A DNA stretch of 64,000 nt from Cucumis sativus (GCF_000004075.3 NC_026658.2:23300075-23364074); one strand, 5' to 3'. Positions 24,727-37,739 are shown, counted from the stretch's first letter. Notes: generated by a model not told the origin, from the letters alone. A program made the numbers and translations.

Positions 24727-27700
24727 TTCGTGAAGTTTGAGAGACTATATTATAAGTTTTGAATGGTTTTTCTCCTATTGGTTACAAACATTTCTTTCTT
24801 TTCTTTTTGGGTTTGGGTTCATTGTGCATGTTTTTTTTTTTTTGTTTGTTAAATAACAATACACTCTTATTGTTATACACACACTCATGAATATGTATAC
24901 ATGATATAATGTTGGTTTATAGTTGTCTTATTGATTGTCATTGTTGTGAAATGATGTGTTGAAATGAAATTTAATAGTATTTTAATGAAGTGTTTTGTGT
25001 TTTTGGAAGTAATTTTAATTTAGAAATAACGAGAGAAAACATATAATGATTTTACACAAATGTCTTAAAATGTTATTTGTTTTCATTAATAAGATTTCAT
25101 GACAGACTTTTTTTTCACGATAAATTTAAATATTACATATTTTTTAATATTATATATAATTTATTATCACAAATATTTTATTACACATTTATTATTTACT
25201 CTAAAACTCTATTAATTAATTAACGTAATTACTTTCATATAATTTTAATATTTACATTTATTAGATATCATATCTAAATATGATTTGTTATTAATTCTAT
25301 TATGGTGGTATTATAATAAAAAAAATCTTAATTATTTTTCTAATGATGATTTTGTTAGAAAATTCTTCATTTCATCTGATTTCCCTCTCATTTTTCGATC
25401 TTTCTTCGTCCGTTCTTTCTTATTCCGTTCATCTCTTTCAAAAAATTTCGATGAGTGCATATTTGTTTAATATTATTGATTGTGTATGAAATTGTGGAAT
25501 ATAGTATGTCGGTGAATATTTTCTGATAAAGAAAATTTACAGTGAATGAAGTGTATATGTCATGTAATTTTCTTCTATTTTGCATTATTTTTTATATATA
25601 CTACGTACGTTTTGTATTTTTTTTATATGTACTCCTGTATATTTAACATAATATTAGATAATAATGTATGTGCATATTTTACATTGTACTTTAATTTGTA
25701 ACAAATTTTACATTATGTGAAGTACAAATTTATATCAAAATATGGGTATCAAGGAAAAGGAAGAGACTAAATGAAGATAGAACATGAAAAGAAGAAAATA
25801 TAACGAAAAAGAAGGAAACTAAAAGGGGAAAAAAGCAAGTTGGAGAGAAATGATGAAATAGAGAGAACTTCAAATAGATCACTAAGAGACTGAATGATAT
25901 ATATTATATATCGTCTAATATATCATATATTATGTCTATCATACTTGTAGATATACGTTGTAATATTTAAAATATAAGCAAGTATTATTTAAAACATACA
26001 TTTACACTCACGGAAAATTGATGCAATATAATTATATCATTATTTAAAATATATACGATGTTATTTAAAACATATACACTCACCGAAAAACTTGAAAGAG
26101 ATGAACGAAATAAGAAAGAATGGAGAGAGAAAGATCGGACGGAGAGAGACTATATTGGAAAAAATTCGGACTAAAATCACCGAAAAAAAATAATTGGAGG
26201 AAAATTTTAATTAAAATCCTACCACAAATGAGTTAATTATATATCATATATTTACCTGGGATATCTAATAAATGAAAATTTTAAAATTAAATAAAATTAA
26301 ATATATTAAATAATTAATAAACTAAATACGTAAGTTTTAATATAAATAATAAATGTGGAATAAAATACTTATCATATTAGAGTATATCTATTCGAAATAG
26401 GATCTCTCCACTTTCCGTATTTTATTTTATTTTTCTCTCTAATATTAATATTAAATGTGGGTAGTTTTGTCATTGGATTCAATATTTGTCTAAATTTGTA
26501 GTTCATTAGAACTTTTGTGAAAATTACACCAATACTGTGTCCAACATGTAAATAGAGATCCCTATTAAAATAGACTAATTTTCAAGAGTTATTTAACATG
26601 TAGGAGACGTCATATTTGACCTATCTTGCCATAAGAGTGTATATATTTTAATCAACTCATAAGCCTAGAAGAACACGTTGACAGCTATCATTTCAAGTCC
26701 AATCGGTCCCCTTAGAAGGTATAAAAAGGTCACAAACATTACACGAACAAATCATATAAAAATAAATTAAACTTTGAAAAGAAAAAAAAAACAATGTGAT
26801 AATCTAATTCACATCATTCTAATACTTTCAAAATTTCTATATATATTAAGCATAAGAACGTGTGTGACAAGCACAATTACTTCAACATGCATGTGGTTGC
26901 TTTGTGAGTATTCTAAACTTCCAAAATTGTCCTTCGAGATTGTACAAACTAAATGACAAGTTCACGACAAATTATAGATTCGCACATTTATCACTAGCTC
27001 TCTCCTAAAATTAGATAACTTTAATATTCTTTCTCCTTCCTACATTAGACACATGTCACTTTTTCTTTTAGTATTGGCTAGAAAGAGTCCATTCATTTTG
27101 TCAAATTTTGCTAAACAATGGGACATTCTAACTAATGGTATTAATCAATTTGTTTCCCCAAAAATGATTTATATCCTTTAAGGATTGAGTCAAACAATGC
27201 ACATCTCCCAAATTCCAAAGGTGATTGAAAATCAAACTCAATGAACCAATAGGATTTTACTCTTTAAATATTATGCAAAAGAACCTTCTATGTTTAATTT
27301 GTTTGTAATAGTTATATATATATATAGATAAAGTATTATGGATAATTGTTTTGCATGATCAGCTTTCTATAAACATATTTTCTTTCTAAGTATGATTTTA
27401 TTTTTTTGTTGAGTTAATAATACTTTTTTCAATATTATTTCAATCGTAGAAAAAATCTATATCAATAAAATGAAATAATTAATCAAAAGTCTTTCGAGTT
27501 GAGAACTATGTAGAGACCTCTTAGTCGAAGATAGATGGATGTTAACTTTTATGTTGAGATTACTAAAATTTAAGAACGATATTCAAAATTTAGGAAAGAG
27601 ATTACTAAAATTATTGTTCAATTTTAACTCGAAGAAAAATGATTGCATACTATGTGAGTGTTGACACTTACACGGATGGATCAATATTGAAGAGGTCCGG

Positions 27701-28780
27701 CTATCCTTCATATCATGATATCATGACATTTTACATGTATGTATATTGTTTTTATTTATTAACATGCATGTGTATATATGGTCACAAATTGTGAAGTTTG
27801 GCTAAACTTAACTTTATACAAAAATTTGGGTTCCTTGTCATGAAAATTATGGATCTCACTACCTATAAACTTTATACTTTTCATAATTGAATAATGTAAA
27901 AATTAAAAGTGGTCTATCTAATAAATTTGAATACAATTTATTAGTTGTAAAACTCAAAACTCTAATATTAAAGTTAAAATAAATATCTATAATTCAATTT
28001 ACATTAAGTATGACGTACTACCAATAATGTTATGTACAATTTAAATAATTGTCCCGAATCAATCTATTACAAAGCAATTAATACTAAAATAAACCGATAA
28101 TTATATTATACTAAAGTATCTAATACAAATTATACAATACATGGAAGGATTATTACAAAATAATTAATCAACAATACAATCAATGACCATTAAAAATCGA
28201 CAACAAAATGCCTAATCAATACATAATTGATAAATTATTATTATTATAGTTTTTAGGGAAATGTCTACTGTAGTGAATTATTTGATTAAATGTTATTGAT
28301 GAACTAATTATTATTATATAATTACTTATAAATTGTAATTAATTAATCAATAGATCATAATTACATAAAGTGTTAGAGTTACCAACTAGCTAGACATATA
28401 CATTTTTTTTATTTTTTTACGTAAACATCTTATTATATATTCTATGGATAAACAAAAACAGTAAATATCTAATTTTCTACAATATAATACGTAGATGTTT
28501 TGTTCATAATAATAATTTACATCAAACGATCTATGTTAGATTATCTCAAATAATTAAGGGTCGAGGACGAGGACGAGACGAGGTTGTCGTTTGGATTAGT
28601 TTTGATATAAAATAAATAAGAGGTGTTAGATTTTGGATCATATATTGAAGACATGGTCAATTATTTATTGTGTTAAACAAAGATTACTTGTAGGTTTTTC
28701 TCAACCAAAATACTTTCTTTTTGACTAAATTTACATTAATTCATTCATCACTCAATACCAATACCTAACCCAAAACTCCA
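24727..28780. other. Long AT-rich intergenic gap
   Basis: The first 200-300 bases probably hold the 3' untranslated region of the peptide gene, with T-rich tracts and several AATA strings. Beyond that I see no supportable gene. A TATA-like GTATAAAAAGG at about 26718 is not followed by a convincing coding frame. Confidence 0.5.
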
Positions 28781-28786
28781 ACTCTC

Positions 28787-28887
28787 TATAAATTGATAGT
28801 GATAATGCAATGTTTAAGCACCAAAAAATAGCGAAGTAACTTAGCAAAAACACTTGGCATTTCCAACTTAGCTTTGTTAACCCAAAA
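28787..28887 (+). promoter_or_regulatory. TATA box and leader of Gly/His-rich gene
   Basis: TATAAAT at 28787-28793 stands 95-100 bases before the start codon, at normal plant spacing for a leader of about 70 bases. Confidence 0.6.
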
Positions 28888-29832
28888 ATGACTTACCCTA
28901 AAACCCTTATCGGTTTCGGTCTCCTCCTCGCTCTTCTTTTCATCTCCTCACAGGTCTCCGCTCGTCTACTCGGTTAGTTTGCTTATACCAAACTCGCTCA
29001 TAAATTTGTTGATAGTGTATTAAAAAGAATAAATATGTTTTTGTGTATTCATTTTTTGGGTGAATGGTTGTAACTTTTGCAGGATACTAATGTACAAATT
29101 TATGAAAAGAAAAAAAAAAGTGTTTAATTTATCACCGTTATAAAATAGTTGAGTATGTCATTGCATTTAATTTCATGTGAATATTCGACTCACATGAATT
29201 GAAAAATGTATTTATAGATAGCATAATGTTATTTTGTCTATCGCAATCTATTGCTCAGTGATAGAAGTCTTTTGTGATCTATCGTTGATAGATAATGACA
29301 TTTTGGTATATTTAAAAATGTTTTCATCAGTTTTACTACTTTAAAAAATTATCGGCCAACATTATATTGATTTTTTAAAAAAATAATAATTATGGTAGAG
29401 GAAGACAAAGTTAAGTCCGATGGCTTAGATTATCCCGGAGGACGCTACGGCGGAGGAGGACACTACGGCGGAGGTCACTACGGCGGAGGAGGTCACTATG
29501 GTGGGGGTCACTATGGCGGAGGAGGTCACTATGGCGGAGGTCACTACGGTGGAGGTCACTATGGTGGAGGAGGTCACTACGGCGGGGGACACTATGGTGG
29601 AGGACATGGCCTTGATGCTAACACCAAAGAGTCAAATGACCAAGGTCTAGATAAACATGGCGGAGGACACGGTGGACACCATGGTGGAGGACACGGTGGA
29701 CACCACGGTGGAGGACATCATGGCCTTGATGCTGACGTGAAAAACTTGGACAGTCATGGCGGTGGCCACCACCACGACCACGGCCACCACCACTGCCACC
29801 ACCCCCACTGCCCCGAGAGTGTTAAGAATTAG
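28888..29832 (+). CDS. Secreted glycine/histidine-rich protein (GRP family)
   Basis: Exon 1 (28888-28972) and exon 2 (29399-29832) join in phase 1 across a 426-bp intron, giving 172 residues. Exon 1 encodes a signal peptide (MTYPKT, a Leu/Ala-rich core, then SSQVSARLL) of the kind that starts the plant glycine-rich protein (GRP, PF07172-type) family. Exon 2 begins EEDKVKSDGLD and then has nine GGGHY/GGGGHY repeats. Two GLDA linkers follow, with HGGHHGGGH repeats between them, and the tail ends in HHHDHGHHHCHHPHC before PESVKN. Members are wall or apoplast proteins linked to stress, metals or nodulation. The regular Tyr residues could be cross-linked in the wall, and the His/Cys tail could bind Zn, Cu or Ni. 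Both are inferences. The repeats are nearly identical at the DNA level, so copy number is probably polymorphic. Confidence 0.87.
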
Positions 29833-30608
29833 AACACTAAAACCTACTCCCCATCTGCAACCATGTTTGGTTCAAAATAAAAGCATCGTTGAAATAAAGT
29901 TTGTTTAATGTGTGTGTTGTGTTTTAAATTTAAATAAAGCATAAGATATGTTGTATGAAATGAGGATGATGCTAAATTATTATACTTCGGTTTATTACAA
30001 CCTATGATCTTTCTAGTTTTCATATTATATATATGTGTAATGTCAAACTATATATAAACTCGATTTTACTTTGTACATACCAATTTTCCATACTATATAT
30101 TATTGTTGGTTTTTTAAGTCAGATATTGTTATGATACATTATATTTTCAAATATTTGATTTACAAAAGAAAAAGATGATTATATATATATAAGGTCAAGC
30201 TTTAAGTAACATTTTTTAACTTTGTGGTTTTATTTCAAACGTTGCAACGTTATAGACTATCATTCACATTTCATAAATGTTTCCAATTTCTTAGAATGAG
30301 ATGAGTGTTAATTTCCAAAATTTTATTTTGGGTTATTTCTTAAGCCAAAGTCTTTTGCTGTCCTTTAGTCGAATGAATCAACTAGTTTATAAATATAACA
30401 AATCATTACTTTTCTAGTAGTTTATAAATATAACAAATCATTACTTTTCTTGATAGCTACTTCATTATCATCCGAGGGGCTTGAGGTCATGAGACATAGT
30501 CGAATTTGATTTGAATTTGATTCAATATCCCTAATTCTAGTCGAGGATTAAAATTTCGACGTCAACAAATGTCATAGTCTATAAAAGCACACTGGTGTCG
30601 ATATACAT
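29833..30608. other. 3' flank of GRP gene and intergenic DNA
   Basis: An AATAAA-type signal (AAAATAAAAGC) lies about 45 bases after the stop codon. A tandem duplication of a 32-base segment starting TAGTTTATAAATATAAC lies at 30383-30449 (35-bp spacing). Nothing else is recognised. Confidence 0.55.
30383..30449. repeat. 32-bp direct tandem duplication
   Basis: Identical 32-base copies at 30383-30414 and 30418-30449, three bases apart. Confidence 0.9.
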
Positions 30609-31309
30609 TGTAGATACCGTATTTTGTCCTATATTTATTTATTATAAAAGAAAAAAGAAAAGAAAAAGAAATTAAATTTGAATTTGAATTTGAATTTGAA
30701 TCTGAATTTATATTTTAAAAAAAACAATAATAATAATAATAAATACATTTAAAAATAAATAATAAAAATAAAAATAAAATGTTTGATTTCCTTCCTATTT
30801 TTTCTCAACCATCCTTTTTTCTTCGCATCACTCTCCCACTTTCTCCCACTTTATCACTTTCTCCCACTTTATCACTTTCTCCCACTTTTCCACTTTCTTC
30901 CTATTTCTCTGTAGTCTGCACTCCATATCGTGATCTAAAAAAAACAATGGAGCTTGCCCTATAAAAAGGAAAGAGGAAAAAAGAAAAGGGGGATTTTTGT
31001 TGATGATTGGAGGATTTAGAAAGAGGTGAAGAGTGAAAGAAGATCAAAAGGAATAACCTTTGGTATTTAAGGGCAGACGTGCTGGTAAGTTTTTTTTTTC
31101 CTCTTTTTATTCTTGTTTGATGATATTTTTTTTTCTTGTTTGATGATACTGCTTTTAATTATGAACTATCGTGTTCATCATTTTACCGTCATTTGACATG
31201 TTAAGTTTATTATTTGTATTTTTTTAATACTGAGCATTCTACCTTCCATTCTATATTAAATTTTTTATTTTTTATTTTTAAATACTGAGCATTCTGTTAT
31301 GTGTTATTT

Positions 31310-31510
31310 TCTTTTATTATTGGGCATCCATTCTGTGTTAATTTTCTTTTATTATTGGGCATCCATTCTGTGTTAATTTTCTTTTATTATTGGGCATCAA
31401 TTCTGTGTTAATTTTCTTTTATTATTGGGTTAATTTTCTTTTATTATTGGACATCCATTCTGTGGTGATTTCCTTTTATTATTGGGCATCCATTCTGTGT
31501 TAATTTCTTT
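31310..31510. repeat. ~35-bp minisatellite inside solo LTR
   Basis: About five full and one truncated copy of a 35-36-base unit containing GGGCATCCATTCTGTGTTAA and a TTTTCTTTTATTATT spacer. Confidence 0.9.
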
Positions 31511-31534
31511 TTAATTAATTAGCATTATATATTT

Positions 31535-31880
31535 GTATTTGGATACTCATTCTTCATTGACACCCATTTTACAGTTAATTACTTATATCCATATGACATG
31601 CCTTAATAATTATGCATAATTAATCAATTAGCCTTCCGTATTTGGTAATACTCATTCTTTATTGGCACCCATTTTACAGTTAATTACTTATATCCATATA
31701 ACATGCCTTAATAATTATGCATAATTAATCAATTAACATCTTGTATTTGGTAATACTCATTCTTCATTGGCATCCATTTTACAGTCTTTGTTAATTACTT
31801 TATCCATGTATCCATATGGCATACTCCGTTAATAATTACTGCTGTCCATATATTATCCATGTTAATAATTATGCATGATA
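31535..31880. repeat. ~105-bp tandem repeat inside solo LTR
   Basis: Three copies, starting near 31546, 31651 and 31757, share ACTCATTCTTCATTGG, ATTTTACAG, TTAATTACTTATATCC and ATAATTATGCATAATTAATC in order. The third is more diverged. Confidence 0.8.
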
Positions 31881-33001
31881 TAATTAATTTTTGGCAACAA
31901 CCATTTTTCATTTGGCTTATTAATTAACATTTTCACTCACTCATTCTAATTATTTGCGTGATGTATTAATTAATCAGTATGCATATGTGGCTATAATTAT
32001 TTGATATTCATTTTGGTGTGATTATTTATTTGCAATATTATTTATTTGCATATTGGGCCAAACCTACTTTGGCATTCAACTGTTAATTATTATTTGATAT
32101 CCATTTGGCCCTAATTATGTATTAATCAATTATTTTGCATCATTTTGAATTAATTAATTATGTTGCATGTGTTGTATTAATTAATTATCTTGCATCCTAC
32201 ATTAATATCTTTTACATTTTGCATATATTATTAATGTATTTATTTTATCTCAGCATATTACACCTAAGTATTTTTCAAATTTCATAATGTTTTGTCATTG
32301 TTATTATTCTTTTTTTATTTAAATATAATAATGTAAATTGGAAAAAAAGTATTGTTTTTTTTTATGAATTTTATAATTTAAAATCTATAAGTACATGAAA
32401 TTTTTCCGTTTGAAATTTAATTAATAGATTATTTTTTTAATTAACGCATTTCATATTTTAAATGAGACTGAGTAGTATTTTCTATAAATTTATTAATTCT
32501 AGATATATGAAATTTTTCATTAAACACCTATGATAGAGATTAAAATATCAAGTTTTGGTATCTTAATATTCATAAGGTGAATAAAAATATTTTAAAACAA
32601 AGGTAAACTTCATTTTTCTAATGGCAAACTTCATTTTTCTAATGGCTCATGTGTCACCCATAATTATCAATTCATGCTTAGGTTTTACTTTCTTCGATAT
32701 GAATTGATAAACATAGGACATTTAAACAAAACCTAAATAAAAACTTTGTTATGTGAACCCCTATATTTAATTTAAAAGATAAAATTGGGTAACCATTTTG
32801 TGGGTGTTGTAGGGTGCTAACACCTTCTCTACACACAACTGACTCCCGAACTTAAATCTCTGAATTTACGTAGACCATTCTTTTTTTTTTGGTGACCAAT
32901 CACACCTTAATATGATTGGTGGCGACTCCAAAATTATTTATTAAAATAAAATAAACGGGGAGGCCGGCCGCTCCGCGTAGCGATCACGTCGCGACATACA
33001 T

Positions 33002-34422
33002 TTTTGGACATCATAGAAAATGACATCCTCAAGATGGTAGGATCGAACCAAATATTCATTTGACCATTTTCTTTTATCTTAAAACTAATTGATAATTAGA
33101 GAAATTACAAAGTCCTTGAGTTGTTTCAACGTAGTCTCTCTAGATATCATTTTTTTTATTTTTACTCTCTAGATTTATTAATTTATTTAGTCTCATGGTT
33201 TCAACTTCGGTCGCATATGATCTTATAACATGTGGTGTTACATTCATGTTAGTTCAACCAAAAAAGTGCAACAACTAATTTGTAACAAATCAATTTAATA
33301 TATATACATCATCGACATTCAACATGCATTGGTCTAGTATTGATTTTTATAATCTAAGTTAGTACATATATGATTAAAAGTTTAAACAGTGAAAGAAATG
33401 TCCTATATAAGATATTTCTTCTTTTCAAGAAGCTAACCCTAAATCAACAAAGCATTTGAGCAATTAGTGTAAGGAGAAGAAAGAGCCAGGCGGTGCGTAC
33501 CCATCACAAACAATGCCTACTTCCTTCTTCCATTTTGTATAGAAAACAAAAGAATGTGCAAAGGCTTTGCAGTCACATGGCCCAACATCACCGACCCTAT
33601 TAAAAATTAGTAGCAGAAGGATCATATGTGGGTCCTTAGTAAAGGAATCTTATAATGCTAAAAAAGATTTTTTGCAGTCCAATAAAGCTACACACTAGCC
33701 ACAAACATTAACACAGTTTCCTACATTCATTGAAGAAAATATTTGAAAACAAACAACTATTGTAGCTTCTTGGAACTAGGAAAAAGCATCCTACTTGTGA
33801 TATCAAAACAAGGAGAACCATTCAGAATTTTGGCAATATGTTGCAGAGTTTAGCAGAGTATCCAAGGATTCAAATGAGAGATTAAATGGCACATATGGGT
33901 AGATAAGAGAGAAGTCAAAAAAAGGAAGTGTCTAATATCTCTCCCCCCCATCTAAATTTATATAATTTTAATAATAGTTATTGCTATTTACATGTACATG
34001 CATTGTCTGATTCTGTTGCACAACAGCTAGACCATCCCTCTGTCACTGACCTATATAATAATATTAACAAAATTTGATGGGATGGTTTTCAGTCAAGATA
34101 AATAAGACAATTGAAATAAACTAAAAATTTTGTTCTTTTCACTTCAGTCCACGCGGTTTCTCTTCCAAAATGGCTCGAAAATAGCACTTACTCGTTTGAT
34201 TGCCTGCCTACGTCTAGGAGGATGTTTGCCACTCCTTCACAATATATGCAGCAACTTGTCCGCCATGATGATCTTTGTTTAAATCAAGACATATAGATAA
34301 TAATTTGCTTGACAGCTTGATCCTTGAGTTGGTGAAGAGGCAATTATCATGAATTTATTGGTTGGTGTCTGTGGTCTTGGTAAAAAGATAAGTATACTGT
34401 TGTTCCCATAATAAAGAAGTGA
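33002..34422. other. Gap with no gene; probable 3' flank of GIL1-like gene
   Basis: No open frame of note. The last few hundred bases before 34423 would include the 3' untranslated region of the minus-strand GIL1-like gene. Confidence 0.45.
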
Positions 34423-35778
34423 TCATTGTGAAAGATAGACCCGGCATTGGATAGCAGTTTTACCAATCATGAAGCCAGGAATAACAGTGAATGCCACAAC
34501 TGGGTCAGAATTTGGTGAAAGGTACATTTCATCAATGACACTTTCCATGTAGACCTCTGAGAATCGGCTCCCTTTACGTACTTGAAAGATGGAAGCCTCC
34601 GGTTCAATGGAATAAGCTAATGAATGTAATAGCCAAACCCACCTTGCCATTTCTGCAAATGTGCTAAAGAAGGTTGTATCTGGGAATTGACCTGAGCTGA
34701 TTAAGCTTCTCTGGTCCAAGTTACCAAATATTGATGATTCCATCTTGGGGTGAATGAGCCGCAAGTACTTAACTCGACAAAACTTGGCAAAAGTTGATCT
34801 TGGATTTTGTAAAAGAAAATCTTTTGTTTTCCTAGGCTTAAGCTCCATAAATCTTGTAAAGAAAAACTGTTTTTGTTTCCTTTTTTCGGGCAAGGATTCA
34901 TTTGGGAGAGAGAAATTGGGTTGATGGAAGGAATCAAACATTTCCCTGAAAACAAATGTCTCGAACGCAAAGCATCTATGATCATTATGCCAATAACAAG
35001 TATCAGGTTCAATTTCTGTCGCAGCTGCATCAACATTCCAACCAGCAGATTTCATTTCATTCACCATCATCCGTACAAAGCTTCGAACAGACTTAATTGT
35101 ATGCCCGAGAACTTTAATAAAATGACTTGCATTTACTTCTGATAAATGAAGATCACCAGTTACAGGAATTGGCCCACTTTGATCTAACCTTTTCTCCAGC
35201 AACCTATTCTGTTTTTTAATTTCCTCGATCTTTTCTCTCAGAAACGTAATTTCAGAGCCCTTCAGTCTTGCCTGCGATTCCAATCTTTTCCCCATCATGT
35301 CATATGTTCCCACGAGACTCTTTTGCTCCTGAATTTCAGCCAAGAGCATTGTGGTTTCTGGTGAAGGATCAAACTGTTTTTTAAGGTAACACTGTTTCAA
35401 TTCAGACAAAACTTTCAATTCTGAGATAACATAGTGATCGGCATCTTGAATACCTTCAGCATCATAAGGGGATTGAGCAAACTGTAACTGGGCATATGCA
35501 GCTTTGACTGATGAGATGCTAGCAAACAATTTTGATAGCAATGCTTGCAATTGGACTCTATTCTGGAACTCTTCTTCCACACTGTCGAAAGACTCAGATT
35601 GACTACCTGTACTCTTACTTGCTGTGCAATCATCACTGATCTTGTCTTGTGGCTTAACTTTCTGAGTTCCATGGACAGGTGCTATCCCAGTTAGAGCTCG
35701 AATATGAAGAACTTTGGTAATTGTGCGTGCCAATTTACTCTTACTTGGAGTGAGAGCAGAGGATTTCACAGAATCCAT
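34423..35778 (-). CDS. GIL1: GIL1-like DUF641 protein
   Basis: One uninterrupted coding exon, 451 residues, with the start at 35778. The N-terminus MDSVKSSALTPSKSKLARTI leads into a Ser-rich linker. The DUF641 region follows from about residue 68 (VEEEFQNRVQLQALLSKLFA) with AAYAQLQFAQSPYD, a hallmark of the family. A predicted coiled coil runs at about residues 145-205 (LAEIQEQKS... EKIEEIKKQNRLLEKRL). The conserved C-terminal half contains CYWHNDHRCFAFETFVFREMF and ends with VIPGFMIGKTAIQCRVYL. This matches GRAVITROPIC IN THE LIGHT 1, which acts downstream of phytochrome to randomise hypocotyl growth direction and links to the cytoskeleton or plasma membrane. The leader is split: an acceptor CTTATATTTCAG just upstream (exon resumes at 35827) and a donor GAG|GTACGG at 37152/37151 define a probable 1324-bp 5'-UTR intron. 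Confidence 0.9.
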   Translation of the reverse strand: MDSVKSSALTPSKSKLARTITKVLHIRALTGIAPVHGTQKVKPQDKISDDCTASKSTGSQSESFDSVEEEFQNRVQLQALLSKLFASISSVKAAYAQLQFAQSPYDAEGIQDADHYVISELKVLSELKQCYLKKQFDPSPETTMLLAEIQEQKSLVGTYDMMGKRLESQARLKGSEITFLREKIEEIKKQNRLLEKRLDQSGPIPVTGDLHLSEVNASHFIKVLGHTIKSVRSFVRMMVNEMKSAGWNVDAAATEIEPDTCYWHNDHRCFAFETFVFREMFDSFHQPNFSLPNESLPEKRKQKQFFFTRFMELKPRKTKDFLLQNPRSTFAKFCRVKYLRLIHPKMESSIFGNLDQRSLISSGQFPDTTFFSTFAEMARWVWLLHSLAYSIEPEASIFQVRKGSRFSEVYMESVIDEMYLSPNSDPVVAFTVIPGFMIGKTAIQCRVYLSQ

Positions 35779-35827
35779 CTCAAGGCAGGAAAATGGCAGG
35801 GATGAAAGAAGATGTCCCGATCACCGT

Positions 35828-37151
35828 CTGAAATATAAGAATGATAACGACATTAGCAGAGAATTCTTGAACTTATTAACCATTACATGTGCGTTTGGAT
35901 TGCAGGTTTCCACAACATATCACCTTCAAGACCTTCAATCCTCTGGTTCTAAAATGCCAAGCTAGTGAATTTAAATCTGAGACAAATGCTTGAAGATGTG
36001 CTGTAAGGTTTTTCTTTAAAATTTAAATTTGAAGATGAACCACGTCTCTTAAATAATATCATCACATGTGATACTCAATGCCGTTGGGATATTAGAAAAG
36101 CCGGCAGCCAAGAGTACAAAAATGTACTTTTATATTCTCCCACCCACCAAACCACCCAATATTTACGTTAACAACAATCAGATAAAGTCGTAAACTTTAT
36201 AAAATAACTACAACTACATGTGCAAGAAGCTTTATTGAGATATTAATTAGCTTATAAAAGTTCCTATCATCCCATCATTAACATTCTGCTTCTGCTACAT
36301 CAGGCAGTCCATAGTTAGAGATCTCAGAACTTGGGGTAATAAAACAACAAATAGGAGTAATGGACAGTAAAACACCTCCAAGTATCTTCAAATGAACTAA
36401 TCCAAACACTCAAAAGTGAAACCAAACACAATCTGGGTACATCGTAAAGAAGAAAATTCCAGGAAAGGTTTCAAAATAGCCGCCAGAGAATTAAACAACA
36501 AAAGCCCACATGGGTCAGAAGATCTAACAAAAAAGCCAGCCTACAACAGCTATGAAGATCAAAAGCAAGCTCTTTTTCATAATTATTCAACTGCACATCA
36601 GAATATTTATTGATATATTAAACAAAGATCCAATTAAAGATCAAGTCACCACTAGGCACGTATATAAAACCAAATGGAAGAAACCACAGAAGCCATAGTC
36701 GCTATCTAATCATGAACATTAAAGAAAAGGGAATGACATAAAGCATTTCAAACCCTCTATTATTCAGCATTGCTATTAATGGAGGAGCCTTTAGTCAATA
36801 ACTGATACTTTAATAACTTCAAAGCCTACTCAAAAGAATCTCCAAGTTCCTTTTAGAAGGCCTACATTTCGATGCACGTATATAGCTACCCCACCAAAAA
36901 AATATCAAACGGGAAAACTGAAAAAGGTGTTCCATATTAGAGATAAAGGGCAAGATCAAAGAACAGGGAACAATACAGTGAGATGAGATCAATGGTATCT
37001 TCTCTTAAATCCCATTTCCTAAAAAAGAACATTACCTCAAATGCAAACCATCTCGTGAAGTCCTTTCGAAACTACCACGCTTGTGCAAACAACGGGAAAA
37101 CCAAAACGAAAAAAGGTAATAAAAAACAATTAAAAGTTTTGATCACCGTAC
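35828..37151 (-). other. Probable 5'-UTR intron of GIL1-like gene
   Basis: On the minus strand the donor GTACGG (from 37151) and the acceptor TTTCAG (ending at 35828) bracket 1.3 kb without coding potential. The first coding exon opens 49 bases after the acceptor. Long first introns in leaders often raise expression. The exact splice choice needs RNA data. Confidence 0.6.
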
Positions 37152-37739
37152 CTCAATGAATCGCCGAAGAAAACGCGGAGAGTCCAATCAGTCAACCAGT
37201 CATTGCAACGTAAATCTCAAGAAAATGGGACTAGAAGACGCCGTGAAAGAAAAGCCCTAAAAGAGTCGGAGACCTCAACGACCCGTTAACTCTGCAGTTA
37301 GAAAGACGAGAAAACTTCAACAAAAACAAAAAAGAAAAAAACACCGAGAGAGTTTGTATACAAACAGACAAGAACAGGACAGAAAAAGGGTAAGGATATG
37401 CTTGAAGGCCGAAGTTCACATTATGAAAAAAGGGATTAAGACATTACATGACACCATCTCTGCATTCAAATGCAGAGTACATCCGAGAATGGTGTTTCCT
37501 CCATTGAAATGAGCAAGTAAGGAATGGAAGGAAAGAAAACCCACCATTGATCTCATGAAGGAAAGAAAAGATGGGAGCAAATGGCAATGAGGCTGAATCC
37601 AATGGAGAAGACGATTGTTGACTGCACTAACTAAAAAGTGCTTCTGGTTCTGTGCTATGTTCGGAGCTCAAAAAACACGCTTCCTGAAAACTCGAGATCG
37701 TTGTATAATGGCGGTCTTTGGTTCTCCCGCGGCTTCGAA

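Larger units (their letters stand above)
30604..33001 (+). mobile_element. Solo LTR of a Ty3/gypsy-type element, 2.39 kb
   Basis: The element at 30609-32996 begins TGTAGATACCG and ends CGTCGCGACA, i.e. TG...CA. It is flanked by the exact 5-bp repeat TACAT (30604-30608 and 32997-33001). There is no internal coding region, primer site or second LTR, so it is a solo LTR left by recombination. The 3' part carries GGGTGCTAACACCTTCTCTA and GGTGGCGACTCC, strings that I associate with large LTRs of the Tat/Ogre lineage of Ty3/gypsy. That lineage call is from memory. A G+C-rich end lies at about 32955-32996. Two minisatellites inside are listed separately. The orientation given is tentative, from the TG start and the downstream G+C-rich end. 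Confidence 0.85.

Noticed and set aside
29425-29607. Minus-strand open frame rich in Ser/Val/Thr opposite the Gly/His repeats
   Set aside because: It is the antisense shadow of the repeat DNA; the plus frame has a signal-peptide exon and splice sites.
33036-33060. GGTTCGATCC (minus strand) as a tRNA or box B sequence after the solo LTR
   Set aside because: No matching box A or cloverleaf arms at the right distance; a chance match.
33470-33560. Possible microRNA precursor near GAGCCAGGCGGTGCG
   Set aside because: I could not fold a convincing hairpin, and no known plant microRNA sequence is present.
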